Shown piece by piece: positions 1-7,027 of a stretch of 42,651 nt of DNA. A program made the position numbers and the translations under genes. The notes beneath the pieces were generated by a model. The model did not search any database and was not told the origin of the DNA. It saw only the letters and a list, made by a program, of their open reading frames with translations. Position 1 is the stretch's first letter. Each line of letters begins with the position of its first letter. This DNA comes from a virus: the IMG/VR virus record IMGVR_UViG_3300037558_000671, positions 1 to 42,651 of that record, one strand, 5' to 3'.

Positions 1-49
1 GACCCCCTTACTTCCAACTCCTGAACATTACCTTTACAACCTAATAACC

Positions 50-328
50 ATGACATCCTCTGAAGCCAAGCGCCTTTGGAGGCGCAGTATTAAAGAACAC
101 TTTGGCTGCACATGCGTTTATTGCGGAAAAACTTATGAACTACATCAACTTACTTTGGACCATGTACATCCTCGTTCTCTTGGGGGCAAAGATGTCAATA
201 CAAATGTCGTACCAGCATGTACCAGATGTAATCAGGATAAAGGAAGTGACTATTGGCGCTCTTGGATGAGAAAGCGTTTTGGACATAATCTTCTCAGAGA
301 ATCACTAATTCTTTCACATATTAAATAA
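50..328 (+). CDS. HNH endonuclease
   Basis: Small HNH-family nuclease. Two zinc-type cysteine pairs frame the active site: C22 and C25, then D37-H38 (LDHVHPRS), an Asn near residue 52, and C57-x-x-C60-N-x-x-K64. This is the layout of free-standing phage HNH enzymes. Such genes often sit next to terminase and can assist packaging or act as homing endonucleases; the position two genes before terminase fits the first role, but that is inference. Its stop overlaps the next start (TAATG). The reading frame stays open upstream to base 2 with no start inside the window. If the window is circular, an in-frame ATG at 42650 would add 17 residues and overlap the stop of the last gene, so the true start may lie across the junction. 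Confidence 0.85.
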   Translation: MTSSEAKRLWRRSIKEHFGCTCVYCGKTYELHQLTLDHVHPRSLGGKDVNTNVVPACTRCNQDKGSDYWRSWMRKRFGHNLLRESLILSHIK

Positions 329-1164
329 TGAGTGACAAAAAAAACTTGTCAATACAAGACCGTGCTAATTTACTTTTTAAGTTAGGTCAACCTACTGCTG
401 GTCAACCTACTCCAACTGCTAGAGAGGCATTAAGTATTCTAGACAGTTTGCAACAAAATACACCTAAAGAATACCCATCAGGAAGAGGTCTTCATCTTAA
501 AAATCCAGTTACTGGAATAGACGTTCAAATGGCTCCTAGGACAAAAGGTAATTATTTACTTTTTCAAAACACTGATAGCTCTTTTAACCGACCCAGTAAA
601 CTATCTTCTAAAATAATGCAATTAGGTATTCGTGCAACTGTTAATCAAATGATTGACGAAATACCAACCGCTCGGGGTGATAAAAGATTAGATTCTCGTT
701 ATACATTTGAACCTTTAGATGATAGCCTTGAGGATACTAGGTTTAAAAATTATCGAGGTAAAACTAATGCGCGTAATAAGGCATACGATCGTTTTACTAA
801 AGGTGCGTTCAAAGCTTACCCAAGAAAAAATGAACTAGGTTTAGCGGGATATGGTAATCGTATTTCAGAAGATACTTGGCAACCCCGCACTCAAGGTGGT
901 AAATATGGTAAATATGTTAAATTTGATACAACAGATGTTGTTAGGCGTCTAGGTAAAGCTGCTGTTGGAAGAGCTGTTGGAATTGTCCCAAGGATGGGTC
1001 CATACATGCAATCACTAATGATTGGTGATCAGCTTATTGAAGGCGTAACTGGAACTAGTCCTTATAAATCTTTTGTAGAATATACCAAACAACAGTTTGC
1101 AAAAGAGGATCCTAAAAAACCAGAAACCTGGGTTCCTCGACCAATGACATTAATGATTAAATGA
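328..1164 (+). CDS. Hypothetical protein upstream of terminase
   Basis: 278-residue protein that I do not recognise. It is basic and polar, with an N-terminal repeat-like stretch (GQPTAGQPTPTA, about residues 20-31) and a C-terminal part rich in Gly and Ala (about 200-250: GRAVGIVPRMG) that could form an amphipathic helix. There is no signal peptide and no obvious catalytic motif. It is locked between the HNH gene (TAATG overlap) and terminase (ATGA overlap), so it is translated with the packaging genes. Its codons are clearly more A/T-ending than those of the neighbouring terminase. The position would suit a small terminase subunit or a late structural protein, but no sequence feature shows either. 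Confidence 0.7.
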   Translation: MSDKKNLSIQDRANLLFKLGQPTAGQPTPTAREALSILDSLQQNTPKEYPSGRGLHLKNPVTGIDVQMAPRTKGNYLLFQNTDSSFNRPSKLSSKIMQLGIRATVNQMIDEIPTARGDKRLDSRYTFEPLDDSLEDTRFKNYRGKTNARNKAYDRFTKGAFKAYPRKNELGLAGYGNRISEDTWQPRTQGGKYGKYVKFDTTDVVRRLGKAAVGRAVGIVPRMGPYMQSLMIGDQLIEGVTGTSPYKSFVEYTKQQFAKEDPKKPETWVPRPMTLMIK

Positions 1165-2891
1165 CCAACGTCCTAACCGCCCTACAAGACGATTTTAAGC
1201 TGTTTCTACAAGCACTGTGGCAACAGCTTGATTTACCTGAACCAACCAAAGCACAATATGCAATCGCAGAATATCTTCAGTCTGGACCTAAACGTCTTCA
1301 AATTCAAGCTTTTCGTGGAGTGGGAAAAAGCTGGATTACTGGAGCCTTTGTTCTGTGGACGCTTTTCAATAACCCTCAAAAAAAAATTATGATTATCTCG
1401 GCCTCTAAAGAGAGAGCCGATAACATGTCTATTTTTTTACAGAAACTAATTATTGAAACACCTTGGCTTTGTCACTTACAACCTAAGTCTGACGATGCAC
1501 GTTGGTCACGTATTAGTTTTGATGTTAACTGTTCACCAAGCCAAGCACCTTCTGTTAAATCAGTTGGTATCACTGGACAGTTAACTGGTAGTCGTGCAGA
1601 TTTAATGATTCTTGACGACATCGAAGTACCTGGTAACTCAATGACAGAAATGATGCGGGGTAAGCTTTTACAATTATGTACTGAAGCTGAATCTATCTTG
1701 ACACCTAAAGATGATTCCCGTATTATGTACCTAGGTACACCCCAAACCACATTTACAGTGTACAAAAAGCTTGCAGAACGCAACTACAAGCCCTTTGTGT
1801 GGCCTGCTAGAGTGCCTCGTAAGATGGCTAACTATGAAGGCATCATAGCTCCTCAGCTACAAGCTGACATTGACAACGGAGCAGTACCCTGGGATGTAAC
1901 TGACCCTGACCGCTTTAGTGCTGATGACTTACTTGAACGTGAAGCGTCTATGGGACGCAGTAACTTCATGCTTCAGTTTATGCTCGACACGAGCTTATCT
2001 GACGCAGAAAAATTCCCCCTTAAAAACGCTGACCTTATCGTTACTAGCGTCAACCCTACCTCTGCTCCTGAATCCGTCGTCTGGTGCTCAGACCCGAAAA
2101 ATTGTATCAAGGAACTCCCCACTGTCGGACTCCCTGGAGATTATTTCTACTCTCCAATGCAACTCCAAGGAGAATGGGATGTTTACAACGAAACAATATG
2201 CTCAGTTGACCCGTCGGGCCGTGGATCGGATGAGACAACAGCAGCTTATATATCCCAACGAAACGGTGTCTTGTACTTGCACGAGATGCGTGCTCACAAG
2301 GACGGATACTCAGACACTACGCTTTTGGACATTCTAAAAGGTTGTCGTAAATATAACGTTACGACACTCCTTATTGAATCCAACTTTGGTGACGGTATTG
2401 TAGCAGAGTTGTTTAAAAAACACATTATACAAACTAAACAAACACTAAACGTAGAAGAAACACGGGCTAACGTCCGTAAAGAAGACCGTATTATTGACAC
2501 ACTGGAGCCTATTCTTAACCAGCACCGGTTAGTGGTTGATAAATCCGTTATTGAATGGGATTATGCGTCTAACCCAGACACAGCACCTGAAAAACGTCTA
2601 GAATACATGCTGTTCTATCAAATGAGCCGTATGTGTCGTGAAAAAGGTGCGGTTAGACACGACGACCGTATTGACGCTCTTGCACAAGGTGTACAATATT
2701 TTATTGATGCACTAAGTATTTCTGCACAACAAGAAATAATTACAAGACGTCAAAGAGATTGGCAAGACATTATTACACACTGGGAAGACGACCTTGATTG
2801 TTTTGCAGATCATCTAGTTTTTAACTTAGATATGGACCAAAGACGACAGTCAAGAGGCGAAGCTAGAAACGGTGTTGAGAACTGGGTTTAG
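1161..2891 (+). CDS. terL: Terminase large subunit (T7 gp19-like)
   Basis: DNA packaging motor: ATPase plus nuclease that translocates DNA into the prohead and cuts concatemers. The ATPase domain has Walker A at residues 52-57 (RGVGKS) and Walker B at about 148-155 (LMILDDIE), followed by the TPQT coupling motif at about 193. The nuclease domain has its first acidic residue at D350 (CSVDPSGRGSD), an ESNFGD segment, and a terminal DDRIDAL motif. 576 residues, close to T7 gp19 (586). The start overlaps the preceding stop by ATGA. It is followed by a hairpin and a strong terminator, marking the right end of the late transcription unit as in T7. Confidence 0.96.
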   Translation: MTNVLTALQDDFKLFLQALWQQLDLPEPTKAQYAIAEYLQSGPKRLQIQAFRGVGKSWITGAFVLWTLFNNPQKKIMIISASKERADNMSIFLQKLIIETPWLCHLQPKSDDARWSRISFDVNCSPSQAPSVKSVGITGQLTGSRADLMILDDIEVPGNSMTEMMRGKLLQLCTEAESILTPKDDSRIMYLGTPQTTFTVYKKLAERNYKPFVWPARVPRKMANYEGIIAPQLQADIDNGAVPWDVTDPDRFSADDLLEREASMGRSNFMLQFMLDTSLSDAEKFPLKNADLIVTSVNPTSAPESVVWCSDPKNCIKELPTVGLPGDYFYSPMQLQGEWDVYNETICSVDPSGRGSDETTAAYISQRNGVLYLHEMRAHKDGYSDTTLLDILKGCRKYNVTTLLIESNFGDGIVAELFKKHIIQTKQTLNVEETRANVRKEDRIIDTLEPILNQHRLVVDKSVIEWDYASNPDTAPEKRLEYMLFYQMSRMCREKGAVRHDDRIDALAQGVQYFIDALSISAQQEIITRRQRDWQDIITHWEDDLDCFADHLVFNLDMDQRRQSRGEARNGVENWV

Positions 2892-2892
2892 T

Positions 2893-2914
2893 GCAAGCCC
2901 TGCCTTATACAGGG
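2893..2914 (+). repeat. 22-bp direct repeat, copy 1 (intergenic)
   Basis: These 22 bases, immediately after the terminase stop, recur exactly at 8413-8434 inside the RNA polymerase gene. The unit contains an inverted pair CCCTG...CAGGG around CCTTATA. After one mismatch the next three bases (GAA) also match. The 3' half (TTATACAGGG then A/G-rich) looks a little like the initiation part of T7-type promoters, but no other copy was found, so promoter function is unproven. Confidence 0.8.
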
Positions 2915-2934
2915 GGAAGGGTGGACCTCCTGTA
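2908..2934 (+). other. RNA hairpin overlapping the repeat
   Basis: TACAGGGGG (2908-2916) pairs with CCTCCTGTA (2926-2934), with one G-T pair. It competes for the same bases as the CCCTG/CAGGG stem of the 22-bp repeat, so the transcript end has two mutually exclusive folds just before the terminator. Role unknown; RNA processing or attenuation are possibilities. Confidence 0.5.
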
Positions 2935-2936
2935 CT

Positions 2937-2959
2937 AGGGACTCTTCGGGGTCCCTTTT
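2937..2959 (+). terminator. Rho-independent terminator after terminase
   Basis: An 8-bp stem AGGGACTC/GGGTCCCT closed by a C(TTCG)G tetraloop, one of the most stable RNA loops, followed by TTTT. It sits 46 bases after the terminase stop and would end the late transcript before thyX. Confidence 0.85.
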
Positions 2960-2998
2960 ACTAAGACCACCGCAGTAACTAGATTACTGAGACAATAT

Positions 2999-3019
2999 CT
3001 TTTATTTTTGTAATAAAAG
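2999..3019 (+). other. A/T-rich perfect hairpin upstream of thyX
   Basis: CTTTTATT (2999-3006) and AATAAAAG (3012-3019) form a perfect 8-bp stem around TTTGT. It lies in the 160-bp gap between terminase and thyX. It could be an operator, a promoter element or a processing site; nothing in the sequence decides. I see no convincing -35/-10 pair here. Confidence 0.4.
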
Positions 3020-3049
3020 CAGTGACGATTAAAACACCCTTACTACTGT

Positions 3050-3673
3050 ATGTCCACCGTTAAACTCATCCATTACACCCATGATGGTGATGACCTTGTG
3101 TCGTATATGGCACGAGTATCTAACCCTGATAATCAAAACAACACTGAGACCAGTGCTAAGTTAATTAAATATCTCATTAAACACAAACATTGGTCACCAT
3201 TTGAAATGGTTAACATGTGTGTAGAGATTAATACCACACGGTCTATCGCAGCACAAATACTGCGTCACAGATCATTCAGCTTTCAAGAGTTCTCACAACG
3301 TTATGCTGGAGTAACTGACAAACCTGATGCCCTTAACATTAGACGTCAAGATGGTAAAAACAGACAAAATAGTATTGATGACATAGATCCTTATACACAA
3401 CAAGACTTTCAAATAAAAGCAAGTCAAGTATATGATATGGCCTATACGCTCTATAACGAGATGCTGGCCGCTGGAGTGGCTAAAGAGTGTGCTCGTGAGG
3501 TTTTACCCCTAAGTACGCCTACAAGGCTGTACATGAACGGTACATTGCGGTCCTGGCTGCATTATACTGGGTTAAGATGCGCTAACGGTACACAGGTTGA
3601 ACATCAAGAAATTGCACAACAGTGTCGTGATTTGATTCAACAGTGTTATCCACAGGTTTATGCAGCATTATGA
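3050..3673 (+). CDS. thyX: FAD-dependent thymidylate synthase ThyX
   Basis: Makes dTMP from dUMP using methylene-tetrahydrofolate and NADPH through a flavin, in the cytoplasm. The ThyX signature RHRX7S is exact: R72-H73-R74 then S82, continuing Q-R (RHRSFSFQEFSQRY). An N-terminal HWSPFEM segment (about 47-53) is also typical of the family. 207 residues, normal for phage ThyX. It supplies thymidine nucleotides for phage DNA together with the RNR at 15.7-17.8 kb. There is no clear ribosome-binding site before the ATG. The stop overlaps the next small gene by ATGA. Confidence 0.95.
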   Translation: MSTVKLIHYTHDGDDLVSYMARVSNPDNQNNTETSAKLIKYLIKHKHWSPFEMVNMCVEINTTRSIAAQILRHRSFSFQEFSQRYAGVTDKPDALNIRRQDGKNRQNSIDDIDPYTQQDFQIKASQVYDMAYTLYNEMLAAGVAKECAREVLPLSTPTRLYMNGTLRSWLHYTGLRCANGTQVEHQEIAQQCRDLIQQCYPQVYAAL

Positions 3674-3762
3674 TTGTTTGGTCCGTTATATGGATGGTTG
3701 TCATCTTGTTTATAGGTGTATCATACGTTATTTATTGGATACTTAATTATGACAATAATTAG
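3670..3762 (+). CDS. 30-residue single-span membrane peptide
   Basis: Tiny ORF starting in the ATGA overlap with the thyX stop. It encodes 30 residues, almost all hydrophobic (VVILFIGVSYVIYWIL in the middle), ending in a polar NYDNN tail. It would be a single transmembrane segment with almost no loops. Its tail overlaps the start of the next ORF. Tight coupling to thyX suggests it is real, but its length makes this uncertain. Function is unknown; a holin-like or membrane-modulating role is only speculation. Confidence 0.5.
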   Translation: MIVWSVIWMVVILFIGVSYVIYWILNYDNN

Positions 3763-3919
3763 TTATGTTGTAGGTATGTGGGTAGCATGTACGTCAAGCT
3801 GGTTTAATGCAGGTCAATGCATACGTGTCTGGGAGTATATACCGGCATATACCAATGATTACATCCAGTTTGTACTGCATGAACCGTATCATACTGAGAA
3901 AGAAGCTCTTAAAAAATGA
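3749..3919 (+). CDS. Small hypothetical protein
   Basis: 56 residues from the ATG at 3749; the frame can extend to a GTG at 3716, but the ATG overlapping the preceding gene is preferred. The N-terminal third is hydrophobic (TIISYVVGMWVA), followed by two cysteines and aromatic residues (WEYIPAYTNDYIQF) and a charged end. It may be a membrane-anchored peptide. Not recognised. It is the last gene before the long non-coding stretch. Confidence 0.45.
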   Translation: MTIISYVVGMWVACTSSWFNAGQCIRVWEYIPAYTNDYIQFVLHEPYHTEKEALKK

Positions 3920-4306
3920 CATAAATGTCTGAAGTCAATACGCATATACAGGCGGCCAAAGATTCACCCCTGGGGGGGGGGTCTTCCGCGCACAGAAACC
4001 GGCCACATCCCAGTGATACCAACCGGTTTGGCCCAGTATTTTACTGCATTTAACCGGGTTAACTGGGAAGCCGTAGTGTGACTTGGTATCGTGACTAACT
4101 ACCGCACCCGCACGCGCGTTATATGTGCATCAATCTTGCGCGATCTGTTGGCACGGTTAACCCCAGTTATCAATGGGATCAACACTGATAAGCAAAGATA
4201 ATAACCGTTGGTATGACTGGCTTTGTACAGTACAGCACACGGTGTTGTATCATTTGGTCTTGACCTTTGGCTTCGGATCGGTTATTAGTAGATCAACGCC
4301 GCAACG
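3920..4306. other. 387-bp gene-free region with palindromes and G10 tract
   Basis: Longest non-coding stretch in the window, between the last rightward gene of the late side and the first early gene. It contains a run of ten G (3972-3981), a near-palindrome CCAACCGGTTTGG, arms TTAACC/GGTTAA, and a dispersed inverted pair GATACCAA (about 4015) and TTGGTATC (about 4084) with a third partial copy near 4209. It also holds TAACTGGG and CCCAGTTA as another inverted pair. A 42-codon ORF (3925-4053) running through the G tract is not convincing. Position and structure suit the linear genome ends or terminal repeats, an origin, and early promoters; none is shown directly. Confidence 0.55.
4260..4288 (+). 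promoter_or_regulatory. Candidate host sigma-70 promoter for early genes
   Basis: A -35 box TTGACC (4260-4265) and -10 box TATTAG (4283-4288) are separated by exactly 17 bp, 18 bp before the first early ORF. It matches the consensus at 5 of 6 and 4 of 6 bases. It is located where a T7-like phage needs promoters read by the host polymerase. If transcription starts here the first gene has a very short leader. Confidence 0.45.
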
Positions 4307-4654
4307 ATGCCATGGCTAGCGGCGTATCAACGAGCTAGTAGAATCTCACCAGGTAACCGAACGCTCGCCACCTATCACCCTTTCACTGTTCCTGCTTTGC
4401 TTATTCGGATCTCTCACCGCACATCGAAATGTGTTGATGTAATCTACGTTGACCCAGTCAAGGCAACCGTTGAGGTTGCGTTCACTGGCGGTTCAATCTA
4501 TCGCTACACTCACGTATCACGCCGTGCTATCCTTAACCTGTTGATTAATCCCTTGATCAGCCTAGGTTTATGGGTCAACCATAACCTCACGGCGTACGAC
4601 TCCAAAACCGCAACGTGGGGTACGTATACAAAACTAGATTCATTGTTCTCCTGA
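4307..4654 (+). CDS. KTSC-domain-like early protein
   Basis: 115 residues. The second half looks like the short KTSC domain: a beta-rich VDVIYVDPVKATVEVAF segment, a G-x-x-Y-x-Y motif (GGSIYRYTHV), and then S-x-G-x-W-V-N near residue 93. KTSC domains are small modules of unclear function found in phages and in fusions with RNA- or DNA-processing proteins. The first about 40 residues are not typical, contain no further Met, and may be non-coding if a downstream TTG is used. First gene of the early block. Confidence 0.5.
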   Translation: MPWLAAYQRASRISPGNRTLATYHPFTVPALLIRISHRTSKCVDVIYVDPVKATVEVAFTGGSIYRYTHVSRRAILNLLINPLISLGLWVNHNLTAYDSKTATWGTYTKLDSLFS

Positions 4655-4655
4655 C

Positions 4656-5252
4656 ATGCTTAGCCAAAATCAAAAGCACATCCAAGCCGTTCTTGATCTT
4701 GCATCAGTTGCCGATGTGGTAGCTGGACAGGATTGGTACGACAAAGCCAGGGACGCCGCCGTTGCATTGTCTGACAGGTACGGTGTGGACGTCACCACTG
4801 CTTGTGGTGTGATCGCCGCACTAAGCCCGCGCAACAAATGGACGCGGAACCTTATCGACGCCGAGAACTTGATCAACGTTTACGCTACCTCAGGAGCTGA
4901 AGCTTGTGACACAGTCAAAGTATGCACATTCGGTAAGAACAAAGACAAAGCTCTGCGGATTCTTGCTGCTGTCCCTACTCTTGATATGGTCGAAAGTATT
5001 CTTTCAGGTCCTAAGTTAACTGAATTCTTTCGATGTATAATCGGACAAAACGATGTTTGTATTGATGGTCACGCCTACTCTATTTGGTTTGGTGATCGTG
5101 TCACACTGGCAAACGTACCATCCATTGGTGTCAAGTTACGCCGACAGATTAAGGCGGATTACATAGCTGTTGCTCTCAAGAATGACATGCCTGCCTATGA
5201 ACTCCAAGCCATTACTTGGGTCACACATAGGCGTTTACATTCCGTTGCCTAA
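4656..5252 (+). CDS. Conserved phage-type protein, possibly DNA-glycosylase-like
   Basis: 198 residues, mostly helical. A segment ACGVIAALSPRNKW (about 49-62) and a later DVCIDGHAYSIWFG (about 132-145) are the most distinctive parts; the second places an acidic residue where helix-hairpin-helix glycosylases carry the catalytic Asp. I have seen this pattern in phage proteins annotated only as hypothetical, so a base-excision role is a weak inference. It is followed by a strong terminator, so it and the KTSC-like gene form the first early transcription unit. Confidence 0.6.
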   Translation: MLSQNQKHIQAVLDLASVADVVAGQDWYDKARDAAVALSDRYGVDVTTACGVIAALSPRNKWTRNLIDAENLINVYATSGAEACDTVKVCTFGKNKDKALRILAAVPTLDMVESILSGPKLTEFFRCIIGQNDVCIDGHAYSIWFGDRVTLANVPSIGVKLRRQIKADYIAVALKNDMPAYELQAITWVTHRRLHSVA

Positions 5253-5255
5253 CTT

Positions 5256-5283
5256 AAAAGGGGACTCAACCTCCCTTTTTTTT
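5256..5283 (+). terminator. Rho-independent terminator in early region
   Basis: AAAAGGGG (5256-5263) pairs with TCCCTTTT (5272-5279) with one G-T pair, followed by an eight-T run (5276-5283). It starts four bases after the preceding stop codon and separates the first two early genes from the rest. Confidence 0.85.
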
Positions 5284-5318
5284 GTGCCCATTCACACTCA
5301 CCACATGCAAGGACGCAG

Positions 5319-5621
5319 ATGACGACTGACCTGTACAACACGTTATGTGATCGATTTGATGACATGAACGAAGTCAAAGAGATAGCCGAGTGGGGCTGCT
5401 CTGCTAGTGTCTCTGGTTTTGAGCTTGTCGAGTTCTTCAACAAGCACGAGGACGAGATCGAGTTAGAGCTAGACGCCCTTGGTTACAGGTTCCATGATCT
5501 TGTGGACACAAGCAAGTTCTACACTATGCAAGACATCAAGGAGAAGGCCGTAAGTACGATAATTGAAAAGTTTTGTCACAACAGGCTGCCAGAGGGTTCT
5601 CTTGCTGTAGTCTGGTCCTAA
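5319..5621 (+). CDS. Conserved early protein, unknown function
   Basis: 100 residues, acidic, no Cys motif beyond a single CSASVSGF segment (about 28-35) next to an EWG turn and followed by a very acidic helix (NKHEDEIELELDAL). The arrangement resembles small phage proteins of a domain-of-unknown-function family in which a G-C-x-S-G-x-x-G-F turn precedes a helical acidic part. An AAGGA site six bases before the ATG supports the start. It is the only gene between a terminator and the hairpin at 5649. Confidence 0.6.
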   Translation: MTTDLYNTLCDRFDDMNEVKEIAEWGCSASVSGFELVEFFNKHEDEIELELDALGYRFHDLVDTSKFYTMQDIKEKAVSTIIEKFCHNRLPEGSLAVVWS

Positions 5622-5648
5622 GAGCTAGCCTGATCCGTTCAAGCGGTT

Positions 5649-5669
5649 GACAAGGTGCGAACCCTTGTC
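5649..5669 (+). other. Perfect 7-bp hairpin with T-loop-like loop
   Basis: GACAAGG (5649-5655) and CCTTGTC (5663-5669) enclose TGCGAAC. The loop is reminiscent of a tRNA T-loop (TTCGAAT), but no acceptor, D or anticodon arm can be built around it, so it is not a tRNA. There is no T-run, so it is not a typical terminator. A processing site or transcript stabiliser between early genes is possible. Confidence 0.4.
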
Positions 5670-5708
5670 CAGGTATTGCCCACGCACTGAGCGGGGCTAC
5701 TGATTACA

Positions 5709-5906
5709 ATGATCCACACGGACACACGCTATTCACAGCCAACCGTGTTTAAACTCACCACTAGCTTGGATGACAAGCACATACAGCTTGACACACATGG
5801 TGACGTATCAAGGATGGAGAGCATCACAGGTAAGATAGGTAACATGTACATGCGTGTTGCCTCTTATGTGTCCAACGATGCCGCTGTGTACGAGCACTCA
5901 TGGTAA
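5709..5906 (+). CDS. Small hypothetical early protein
   Basis: 65 residues, beta-prone (TVFKLTTSL, KHIQLDTHG, NMYMRVASYV), with no recognised motif. The alternating pattern suggests a small beta-sheet fold. It is the first of a run of about ten small early genes each overlapping the next by a few bases, so they are probably co-translated. Function unknown. Confidence 0.5.
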   Translation: MIHTDTRYSQPTVFKLTTSLDDKHIQLDTHGDVSRMESITGKIGNMYMRVASYVSNDAAVYEHSW

Positions 5907-6085
5907 GGTTATCACCTACCCTTCACAGGTACGCTATCATGTACAACTCTGAGACCAATGTTGAAGACAACCTTGATTTCTGGTATGATAGCCTGAATGA
6001 CTGTTATGCTAATGACATGCCGATCGATATGATCTGCACTTATGTCGAAGCTATCACGGACTCTGACCCATCCTTTTTCAACTGA
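5900..6085 (+). CDS. Small acidic early protein
   Basis: 61 residues from the ATG at 5900, which overlaps the previous stop; an internal ATG at 5939 giving 48 residues is equally possible and begins just before the conserved-looking part (NVEDNLDFWYDSLNDCYAND). Strongly acidic and Asn/Asp-rich, ending SDPSFFN. Small acidic early proteins in T7-like phages often bind host enzymes or nucleases, but nothing here shows a target. Confidence 0.45.
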   Translation: MVRLSPTLHRYAIMYNSETNVEDNLDFWYDSLNDCYANDMPIDMICTYVEAITDSDPSFFN

Positions 6086-6312
6086 TGAACTACTACCACC
6101 TCAAGTCTAACGACGATCGCGTGTTTCAACGTGTCCCACGTGTACGCTATACGCGTTCCTTCCGCACTGAGATCTCAGCCATGGCCTCATCGCTTGGTTG
6201 GTCAGAGAGTAAGTGTGTAAACTACTTACACCGCAAACTCGAAGACAAAAGACACAAGTCCATGAAGGTCCAGACTATGCATCGATTCAACAATCGTTTA
6301 GTTGCTGCATGA
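6085..6312 (+). CDS. Small basic early protein
   Basis: 75 residues, basic, starting in a TGATG overlap with the previous stop. Middle part RSFRTEISAMASSLGWSESK looks like a short helix-turn-helix-sized pair of helices, followed by a Lys/Arg-rich stretch (RKLEDKRHKSMK). It could bind nucleic acid, but no family is recognised. The next gene starts in its stop (ATGA). Confidence 0.5.
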   Translation: MNYYHLKSNDDRVFQRVPRVRYTRSFRTEISAMASSLGWSESKCVNYLHRKLEDKRHKSMKVQTMHRFNNRLVAA

Positions 6313-6485
6313 ACTACGTATTCAAGGACGCAGAAGCAACGCACCGCTTGTTGTGGATGCAAGGTCAATCACAACTAGCAGCACAATGTAAGCTGCCTAT
6401 TGGTACCTGGTCGTGCTTATTCAAGGACGATGATGGCACCATCTACAACGCCAACTCTGACAACACATTCACCCGTATCAACTGA
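6309..6485 (+). CDS. Small hypothetical early protein
   Basis: 58 residues beginning at the ATGA overlap at 6309 rather than at the upstream in-frame codons, which would overlap the preceding gene by 100 bases. The sequence MNYVFKDAEATHRLLWMQ then GTWSCLFKDDDGTIYNAN looks like a short helix plus a beta hairpin. The stop again overlaps the next start. Not recognised. Confidence 0.5.
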   Translation: MNYVFKDAEATHRLLWMQGQSQLAAQCKLPIGTWSCLFKDDDGTIYNANSDNTFTRIN

Positions 6486-6712
6486 TGAACGTTTACGTGC
6501 TACGCTACCGGACCGAGTACTCAGACAGTGACATGGTTTCTGTCTATTCTAACCTTCGTGCTGCCCTGAATCGCCTTGAGATTAGTGACCTGCATGGTAA
6601 CTTTGACGAAGGCGAAACCATGACTATTGAGTGCATGGAGGTGACAACTGAAGAAGAATCACTCGAACGCCTCAACAACATCCGTAAACACTACGCTGAG
6701 AAAAACAAATGA
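6485..6712 (+). CDS. Small acidic early protein
   Basis: 75 residues. It begins with a beta strand (NVYVLRYRTEYSDSDMVSVYSN) and a helix with Arg/Leu spacing (LRAALNRLEISDL), then an acidic middle and a charged C-terminal helix. The pattern of a strand, then an -S-D-M-V-S-V-Y-S-N-L-R-A-A- segment, is like small phage proteins that read as single alpha/beta modules. Unknown function. Coupled to genes on both sides by one- to four-base overlaps. Confidence 0.5.
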   Translation: MNVYVLRYRTEYSDSDMVSVYSNLRAALNRLEISDLHGNFDEGETMTIECMEVTTEEESLERLNNIRKHYAEKNK

Positions 6713-6828
6713 TCTGGAACGAAAGCACCATCATCCTCGCCATCGTCGGTATGGTAGGATTGTTCAGCACTGCTGTCATCTGGCAGCGTGCTAACCGTAT
6801 CACAGGGAGGTACTATGGGAAACGTTGA
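6709..6828 (+). CDS. 39-residue single-span membrane peptide
   Basis: Short ORF starting at an ATGA overlap. After a polar start (MIWNEST) it has one transmembrane segment (IILAIVGMVGLFSTAVIW) and then a basic tail ending GRYYGKR, so the tail should face the cytoplasm. It fills an otherwise empty 100-base gap exactly between its neighbours, which supports it being real. T7-like phages carry comparable early membrane peptides of unknown role. Confidence 0.55.
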   Translation: MIWNESTIILAIVGMVGLFSTAVIWQRANRITGRYYGKR

Positions 6829-7027
6829 AACACATGATGACAATTACTTTATCAAGAACGCTGTTCTTTGTTGGCTGCATCACTACGGTGATCAAGGTCA
6901 CAAATGGGATAGCATTTACAAGGAGCTAGCCCAACGGAATGCATACACAAGCCTGGAGTTTAATGATGACAAGCCAAAGCCACGTCCAGCCAGACGACGC
7001 AAACCAAAAGCCTCTACCAACACTTGA
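6815..7027 (+). CDS. Small hypothetical early protein
   Basis: 70 residues from ATG 6815, chosen because GGGAGG lies 4 bases upstream; the frame's earlier ATG has no such site. The N-terminal two thirds are globular (DDNYFIKNAVLCWLHHYGD then KWDSIYKELAQRN) and the C-terminus is Pro/Lys/Arg-rich (KPKPRPARRRKPK), a likely nucleic-acid-binding or disordered tail. Overlaps both neighbours. Not recognised. Confidence 0.5.
   Translation: MGNVETHDDNYFIKNAVLCWLHHYGDQGHKWDSIYKELAQRNAYTSLEFNDDKPKPRPARRRKPKASTNT

Noticed and set aside
3925-4053. 42-codon ORF reading through the G10 run
   Set aside because: No recognisable sequence, depends on exact homopolymer length, and lies in a palindrome-rich non-coding region.
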